A stretch of DNA of 12,299 nucleotides from Calditrichota bacterium (GTDB lineage: Bacteria; Zhuqueibacterota; Zhuqueibacteria; Residuimicrobiales; Krinioviventaceae). The stretch covers positions 1-12,299 of the forward strand of contig RPQV01000046.1 in the NCBI GenBank assembly GCA_003818595.1, given 5' to 3'. The notes beneath the pieces are model-generated. The model saw only the letters and a list, made by a program, of their open reading frames with translations. It was not told the DNA's origin and searched no databases. The translations under genes were made by a program, and so were the position numbers. Each line of letters starts with the position of its first letter. Within the stretch, counting starts at the first letter, position 1. This document shows, piece by piece, positions 8,601 to 12,299 of this stretch.

Positions 8601-9089
8601 GGAATGTCGGATAAAACCGAATTTTTCACTGGTCAACCATGCCGTACGGAAGACGATTCCCAGATCGAGATTGATCTCTTCAAAAAGCAGTTTGTTGCCG
8701 TAAACATTTTTATATAGATTTTTTTGTACACGGTATAATCCCGAATGATGGGGCGAAAACGGTTCCCAAAGAAACCTTTTTTCTCCATTCTGAACATAAA
8801 TAATCGCTTTGCCGCCGGAAATATCAAGTTGATCGTGAATCTTGTCATCTGTGTAATAGGGAAACAGCGCATTATCAGGGTTCTTACGGCCGGCAGTGCA
8901 GGCTCCATTGCTGGAAATAAACATCCAGTGATCGGAACTGCTCACTAAACTGATAAAAAACGGCGCCATCTGGTCATAATTTGCGATCTGGTAATATTTT
9001 TCACCGTTCAGCTCCACATACTGTCCGCTTACCGGCTCTGTGTTAAGCGTCAGCTTGGATGTGCCGACATATAATGCGTGTTCGTTCAT
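5628..9089 (-). CDS. Probable GH149 beta-1,3-glucan phosphorylase
   Basis: A 1153-residue protein with no signal peptide, hence cytoplasmic. It has the size and layout of large inverting phosphorylases of the GH94/GH149/GH161 group: an N-terminal beta-sandwich (roughly to 310), a helical linker, an (alpha/alpha)6 barrel (about 360-960) and a C-terminal beta domain. The barrel contains PEWNDANNAL; the Asp of WND (D653 from this start) matches the general acid of GH94-type enzymes. A late motif GAQQPGMTGQVKED fits the conserved phosphorylase C-terminus. The predicted reaction is beta-1,3-glucan + phosphate to shortened glucan + alpha-glucose-1-phosphate. The GH149 choice over GH94 or GH161 rests on length and on the adjacent GH17, GH30 and sugar transporter genes, recalled without a database search. 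A longer start at 9158 would overlap the GH17 gene and lacks a Shine-Dalgarno site; ATG 9089 has a modest GGGA 6 nt upstream and sits 31 nt after GH17. Confidence 0.75.
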   Translation of the reverse strand: MNEHALYVGTSKLTLNTEPVSGQYVELNGEKYYQIANYDQMAPFFISLVSSSDHWMFISSNGACTAGRKNPDNALFPYYTDDKIHDQLDISGGKAIIYVQNGEKRFLWEPFSPHHSGLYRVQKNLYKNVYGNKLLFEEINLDLGIVFRTAWLTSEKFGFIRHSLISNFGKKPVTINLLDGIQNILPAGIERRFQMEYSTLADGYKKNELQPDSGLALYSLSSIPVDKAEPSESLKATVVWSAGLRKSNKLISSRQLSLFERGQSISQETDVRAQRGAYFINAVFDLECHGEKQWIIAADVNQDRAQVIAIEKMLRAGKTLLPQVLKDVADGTEHLVKIIANADGLQKTNDELYASRHFSNVLFNVMRGGIFDQNYLIEKADLLSFINQANKFAARQQDFFAALPEKFYHSELLEKAEGQNDRALEKLCYEYLPLTFSRRHGDPSRPWNIFSIDIKDAHGGKILNYQGNWRDIFQNWEALATSFPDYVESMICKFVNASTADGYNPYRVTRDGFDWEVLDPHDPWSYIGYWGDHQIIYLLKLLELSSLYHPQKIQEFLGRDIFAYANVPYRIKPYDELLKHPHNTIDFDLDLQRKIEKRVSEMGTDGKFHYFDDGSIIFVNLTEKLLVTLLAKLANFVPEAGIWMNTQRPEWNDANNALVGYGVSMVTLYYLRRFVTFCRDLFESAGEHSILISAEVGAQFAATFDIFKSNIKLFSRPLTDRERKKILDQLGHAAGEYRARVYRDGFSGERVEISFYKLIDFHHLALHIIDHSIRANERPDHLYHAYNLMRVDGDGVVIRRLYEMLEGQAAVLSSGFLSSEQSLQVLDSLASSALYRRDQNSYILYPNRRLPRFVEKNNIPAGEAAQSKLLQKLAKIGDRRIIVQDIDGGLHFNATFRNAAMLKKALKQLPEHDLAKMVQAEMKTILEIYERMFDHQSFTGRSGTFYKYEGLGSIYWHMVSKLQLAVQETTERAVNDGQPATLLKRLFSHYDKIRDGIGVHKSPALYGAFPTDPYSHTPGHCGAQQPGMTGQVKEDILTRSCELGVAVRNGEVVFQPHWLQRREFLQVDHEFIYYDQAQTRQCLSLGKGKLAFTLCQTPIVYHLSPKAKIQVTKKNGHIVEIKGLSLGRELSRSIFTRSCEIGRIDVWLSPGRR

Positions 9090-9120
9090 CGTCTTTCCCA
9101 AATTGGTGACTTTACTGTTC

Positions 9121-10116
9121 CTATTGTTGTTCGTCATAACCGGGGCTTGTCGGACCATCAGGCATCAATTCCGGATACCACGGCTGCATTGCCAATTTCG
9201 CTTTGCGATCAACGGTAAAGAGTCCCCAATGACCTTCGGTGCCTGTCCCCTTCCACGGTTCGTCAAAGGCTTCAAAATAAAATACATTGACATTATTATC
9301 TCTGGCCCAGGAAGTGATCTCGTTAAAATATCTGACCTGCTTCTTCTCATCACCGGCCCGCGGAGCGTGTGCTTCACCGACGGTATAGCTCGCCCATCCG
9401 GCTTCCGTAATGACAATGGTTTTGCCGGGCAACGCATCACGCACACTATTCAAGTGTTCGATGGTAACCTCCAATGCGCCGTCGATATCCTGGCCGCCCC
9501 ATATTGGATAGGTATGTATAGCGACAAAATCCACAACATTGGCCAGTTCGGCGCCCCTTTCACGCCAAAAGACGAAGTCATCAGCCACTGTCACCGGCAC
9601 ACGCGTCGCTTTTTGCACCTGCTTGACGTATTCGATGGTTCTGTCTAATGGAACTTGGTGATTTGACCAGGAGGCGAGGATCTCATTGCCGACATTGACG
9701 GCAACGACAATATCCGGAAACTCGTTGGCGAGGCGAATGCAGGTTTGGATTTGTCCCGCGTTCTCCGCTTCGTGGTCCGGTTCTCCATCCAGCCAAGCTC
9801 CCAGCATTACTTTTAAATTGATCTTTTCCCGTCTGATGACATGCAATATATCCTGACTGTGCTGGTCTGAGCCGTAGGTGCGGATTAATCTCCAATGCCT
9901 TTCCAGTATCTTCAGGTCTTCTGAAATCTGCTCCTGTGTTGGATAGGTTTGAGTCTGGGGATTCTGCCCTTGCCGATAACCTGAATAGCAGATGGCGTTG
10001 CCGATCCAGCTTTTTTGTGACAGATCGATCGGCTTTTCTTTCGTACAACGCCCCGCGAATAACGAGAACAGCGCTAAAATGGCTGAAACAAGGTATAGAA
10101 CAGATTTCTCTTTCAT
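9121..10116 (-). CDS. GH17 beta-1,3-glucanase, exported
   Basis: A 331-residue GH17 family glucanase predicted to cleave beta-1,3-glucan (laminarin-type) or trim its oligosaccharides. The fold starts around residue 36 (WIGNAICYSGYRQGQNP). VNVGNEIL holds the acid/base Glu145 and ITEAGWAS the nucleophile Glu238, both in the expected places for GH17. The N-terminus (MKEKSVLYLVSAILALF) is a signal sequence ending in AGRC; Arg before Cys is not a normal lipobox, so signal peptidase I cleavage or N-terminal anchoring is possible. Start 10116 is chosen over 10158 because it has GAGG 8 nt upstream and puts the signal at the very N-terminus. It is the middle gene of the symporter-GH17-phosphorylase cluster, 92 nt after the symporter and 31 nt before the phosphorylase. 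Endo, exo or transglycosylating action cannot be decided. Confidence 0.9.
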   Translation of the reverse strand: MKEKSVLYLVSAILALFSLFAGRCTKEKPIDLSQKSWIGNAICYSGYRQGQNPQTQTYPTQEQISEDLKILERHWRLIRTYGSDQHSQDILHVIRREKINLKVMLGAWLDGEPDHEAENAGQIQTCIRLANEFPDIVVAVNVGNEILASWSNHQVPLDRTIEYVKQVQKATRVPVTVADDFVFWRERGAELANVVDFVAIHTYPIWGGQDIDGALEVTIEHLNSVRDALPGKTIVITEAGWASYTVGEAHAPRAGDEKKQVRYFNEITSWARDNNVNVFYFEAFDEPWKGTGTEGHWGLFTVDRKAKLAMQPWYPELMPDGPTSPGYDEQQ

Positions 10117-10208
10117 GGTTGTTTCCTCATCAGGATAACATTCAATAACAGATATCAATTTTAGAACCGTTTTTCAGACTTGGCAATGCTCTGATTCTGG
10201 CCGAGTTT

Positions 10209-11561
10209 TTACGCTTCCTTCTTTCGCAAAGTCAGCTCATTCTCAATTTTTTTCATAAAAGGTTCATCCAGCGTATAAAACAAAGCCGTAAAGGCCGCAA
10301 GAGCGCTGCCGACAGCCGGAATAATGCTGATTAACAACCGGATCCCGTTCTGTGTGGCTTCGGTCTGCACCACATTCGCCTTGAAACCATAATAGGCGAG
10401 CAGCCACCCGGCCAAGGCGCCGCCGATGGTATAGCCCATTTTTTGTGCAAAACTGGCTGCAGAAAAAACCAATCCCGTCGCTCGTCTGCCCGACTTCCAT
10501 TCTGAATAATCGGCAGTATCGGCATACATCGCCCAAATCAGCGGTGCTGTCGGCGCCAAGACGAAAGAAATTACAATATGCATGGCAAATATCAGCACGA
10601 TTTGGTCTTTGGGGATAAAATAAAACAAAACCGAAAACAGAGTGGTCAGCGACATGAGGATGATATAGAGGTTGCGCTTGCCGAATTTTTGAGAAAACCA
10701 CTTGGTCGCCATGACGCCCACAATAACTGCCGCGGTACCGCTCATCATGAACGTGGAGGTCAATGCTGCATTCCCAACAAAATATTTAAAATAGTAGATG
10801 ATGGCGCCGCTGCGAATACAATTATAGGTCAGCGCAAAGATGCCGATGAGAAACATGACCAACCAGGGCCTGTTGTGCATCAAGTCTTTGAGGTCATTCT
10901 TAAGCGAAGTGCCTTGATCCTTGGGCGGATGCACTCGCTCGCGCGTGAGAGCAAAGGTGGTGACGAACAAAGCAATAGCGGCTACAGAATATACAACCAT
11001 CGTCCATTTGAAACCTACCTGTTGGTTGCCCTGGCCGAACAGCTTGACTAACGGCAGTGTCGCACCTTGAACGATAAATGCAGCAACAAACGCCAGTACA
11101 AAACGATATGACGAGATGCTGGTTCTATCCAGAGAATTGGGAGTAAGTACACCCATGAGTGCCGAGTAAGGAATATTGACGACGGTATAAGCCATGATCA
11201 TCAAGGTATAGGTGATATAAGCATAAATGATCTTGCCGTTCATACTAAAGTCGGGTGTGGTAAATGTGAGCACGCCGATGATGCCGATGGGCAGTGCGCC
11301 CCACAACAGCCAAGGTCGGAACTTGCCCCAGCGTGTGTTGGTACGGTCTGCAATCATGCCCATGATGGGGTCATTGGCTGTATCCCAAATTCGCACGACC
11401 AAAAACATGGTTCCTGCAACTGCGGCGGAAATTCCGAAAACATCTGTGTAGAAAAAGAGCAGAAAGTTCATGAACATCTGCCAGTAAAAATTAGATGCAG
11501 TATCTCCCAAACCGTAACCGATCTTTTCCTTGACCGAAATTTTAAACGTTTCTGATTGCAT
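10209..11561 (-). CDS. GPH-family sugar:cation symporter (MelB/XylP type)
   Basis: A 450-residue inner-membrane transporter with about 12 hydrophobic segments, of usual length for the glycoside-pentoside-hexuronide:cation symporter family. Signature stretches are GYGLGDTASNF near the N-terminus, RIWDTANDPIMG with two acidic residues equivalent to the cation-site Asp55/Asp59 of MelB (D60 and D64 here), RWGKFRPWLLWG after helix II, and a conserved ADYSEWKSGRRATG loop. The positions matching MelB Asp19 and Asp124 appear to be Asn, as in relatives using other cation coupling; Na+ or H+ use is not settled. Start 11561 (MQSETF) has AGGGAGG 5 nt upstream; a longer reading to 11660 adds an unlikely leader. 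As first gene of the cluster with GH17 and the phosphorylase, it most likely imports beta-glucan oligosaccharides (inferred from context). Confidence 0.92.
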   Translation of the reverse strand: MQSETFKISVKEKIGYGLGDTASNFYWQMFMNFLLFFYTDVFGISAAVAGTMFLVVRIWDTANDPIMGMIADRTNTRWGKFRPWLLWGALPIGIIGVLTFTTPDFSMNGKIIYAYITYTLMIMAYTVVNIPYSALMGVLTPNSLDRTSISSYRFVLAFVAAFIVQGATLPLVKLFGQGNQQVGFKWTMVVYSVAAIALFVTTFALTRERVHPPKDQGTSLKNDLKDLMHNRPWLVMFLIGIFALTYNCIRSGAIIYYFKYFVGNAALTSTFMMSGTAAVIVGVMATKWFSQKFGKRNLYIILMSLTTLFSVLFYFIPKDQIVLIFAMHIVISFVLAPTAPLIWAMYADTADYSEWKSGRRATGLVFSAASFAQKMGYTIGGALAGWLLAYYGFKANVVQTEATQNGIRLLISIIPAVGSALAAFTALFYTLDEPFMKKIENELTLRKKEA

Positions 11562-11668
11562 GTTGGCCTCCCTGGCTAAGTATGGATGAAGATATCCAAA
11601 AGCTGATACCGGCGCATGTGAATTCATTCGATATTGGTGTGTAACCGGGATGAAACACACGTGAGAGA

Positions 11669-11697
11669 AAAGTAGAAATAAATAGCCCGATAGTCAA
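11669..11697 (-). promoter_or_regulatory. Possible promoter of the symporter-GH17-phosphorylase operon
   Basis: The minus strand reads TTGACT (11697-11692, five of six -35 consensus bases), 17 nt, then TACTTT (11674-11669, a weak -10). It would give a leader of roughly 100 nt before the symporter start. The -35 box lies inside one arm of the adjacent inverted repeat, which is the layout expected of a repressible promoter. Identified by eye only. Confidence 0.3.
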
Positions 11698-11722
11698 GTT
11701 TAATATTTCCCATAAAGCTTGA
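11694..11722. promoter_or_regulatory. Candidate operator (inverted repeat TCAAGTTT-N13-AAGCTTGA)
   Basis: Two 8-bp arms (11694-11701 and 11715-11722) match as an inverted repeat with one mismatch. The 13-nt AT-rich gap places the arm centres 21 bp apart, two helical turns, which suits a dimeric regulator. It overlaps the proposed -35 box of the symporter operon. No regulator gene is in the window, so the binding protein is unknown. Confidence 0.3.
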
Positions 11723-11876
11723 TTCGAATACCCAAGGCGGCCAGATGAGCCCTAAAATAAGAATGGATTCAAGTGATACCGGGATCGAAGCATTCTATCA
11801 ATGACTAATGAATGAAAAATGAACATCGATGGTGAATGAACGGCAACATGTATCCATCAAACATCGGAGGAACAGA

Positions 11877-12299
11877 ATGAATCGCTTTGAACGCTTTATT
11901 TGTTGGGCTCTTTCAAGTGCATTCTTTGTGGTTGTGCTGTATGCAAAGGATACGGCGAAAAAAGAATTGAATGAGGCCTATATTTGGACATCTTCCCAAG
12001 AACCATTGACGCAGCTTACGGCTCACGATCGCCGTGCATTCGAGCCGCTCGATCAGCCGGATGAAAATTATCCGACGATTTTCATCGATCCCAAAAAGAC
12101 CATTCAAACGATAGAAGGTTTCGGCTGCGCTTTTACCGACGCAGCTTCGGCAACATTCAGCAAATTGCCACCCGCCAGGCAGGAAGAATTTCTCATTGCC
12201 GACTTTGGCGAAAAAGGAAATGGCTATAATCTCTGCCGCACCACAATTCACAGCTGCGATTATTCGGGTGAGATGTACACCTATGCTGAGCAAAAAGGC
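11877..12299 (+). CDS. GH30 family glycosidase, N-terminal part (runs off the window)
   Basis: The first 141 residues of an exported GH30 enzyme (glucosylceramidase or beta-1,6-glucanase type); the frame stays open to the last base. It starts at ATG 11877 with GGAGG 6 nt upstream. Residues 1-23 are a signal peptide (MNRFERF, then a hydrophobic core ending LYAK). From about residue 68 the family's barrel begins: IDPKKTIQTIEGFGCAFTDA, then LPPARQEEFL, and GNGYNLCRTTIHSCDYS, all typical of GH30. The usual GFGGAFTDA is GFGCAFTDA here. Both catalytic Glu lie beyond the window. It is divergent from the symporter-GH17-phosphorylase operon and probably acts on the same beta-glucan, for instance removing beta-1,6 branches of laminarin; that substrate is inferred from context. 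Confidence 0.9.
   Translation, partial: MNRFERFICWALSSAFFVVVLYAKDTAKKELNEAYIWTSSQEPLTQLTAHDRRAFEPLDQPDENYPTIFIDPKKTIQTIEGFGCAFTDAASATFSKLPPARQEEFLIADFGEKGNGYNLCRTTIHSCDYSGEMYTYAEQKG

Larger units (their letters stand above)
11562..11876. other. Divergent control region between the symporter operon and GH30
   Basis: 315 bases without a gene, shared by the leftward symporter operon and the rightward GH30 gene. It contains several palindromes: GATATC (11591-11596), TGAATTCA (11619-11626), ATTCGAAT (11722-11729) and the longer imperfect inverted repeat at 11694-11722. AATGAA-like repeats lie at about 11807-11839. CCGGGAT occurs at 11645 and 11779. No clear promoter is seen for GH30, whose ribosome binding site GGAGG is at 11866-11870. 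No RNA gene or coding sequence is apparent. Confidence 0.6.

Noticed and set aside
9090..9158. Longer start for the phosphorylase at 9158 or 9137
   Set aside because: The first overlaps the GH17 coding end by 38 nt and neither has a Shine-Dalgarno site; the added residues look unlike the start of a conserved domain.
10117..10208. TCAGA/TCTGA hairpin (about 10175-10194) as a terminator between symporter and GH17
   Set aside because: The stem is only 5 bp and on the coding (minus) strand it is followed by A residues, not T residues, so it would not end the transcript.
10264..10701. 145-codon minus-strand open frame inside the symporter gene
   Set aside because: It lies in another frame of a gene with strong family motifs and shows no motif of its own.
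11913..12293. 126-codon minus-strand open frame at the right edge
   Set aside because: It is antisense to the GH30 N-terminal region, which has a signal peptide, a GGAGG site and clear family motifs.

Overview
The window is a carbohydrate-utilisation region from a bacterium of moderate GC content. The genes have strong Shine-Dalgarno sites (GGAGG, AAAGGAG, GGGAG), exported glycoside hydrolases and an outer-membrane barrel-like protein, so the cell envelope is Gram-negative. The strong ribosome binding sites argue against a typical Bacteroidota genome. An FCB-group lineage such as KSB1, Calditrichota or Ignavibacteria is my best guess, with low confidence; no marker gene fixes the phylum.

Layout, left to right. 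Positions 5-105 hold a tandem array of a 21-bp unit, each carrying the perfect palindrome GTAGGCCTAC. A minus-strand cluster follows (transcribed 3853 to 159): an outer-membrane-type protein with a small SH3/LSm-like segment, a GH13 alpha-glucan hydrolase with an N-terminal export signal, and a small exported cysteine-rich protein of unknown function. A TrmA/RumA-type RNA (uracil-5) methyltransferase runs on the plus strand (4102-5571); its best start is a TTG behind a strong ribosome binding site. A second minus-strand cluster (11561 to 5628) encodes a GPH-family sugar:cation symporter, a GH17 beta-1,3-glucanase, and a 1153-residue (alpha/alpha)6-barrel enzyme that I assign to the GH149 beta-1,3-glucan phosphorylases. 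Divergent from it, at the right edge, begins a GH30 glycosidase (11877 to beyond the window).

How the genes fit together. GH30 (probably beta-1,6 or beta-1,3/1,6 glucan) and GH17 (beta-1,3 glucan) would cut a laminarin-like glucan outside the cytoplasm. The GPH symporter would import the oligosaccharides, and the signal-less phosphorylase would cleave them with phosphate to glucose-1-phosphate. No SusC/SusD pair or TonB receptor lies in the window. The GH13 cluster would handle alpha-glucans separately. Both clusters start at regulatory intergenic regions with plausible sigma-70-like promoters. I see no tRNA, rRNA, CRISPR array, insertion sequence or phage gene.
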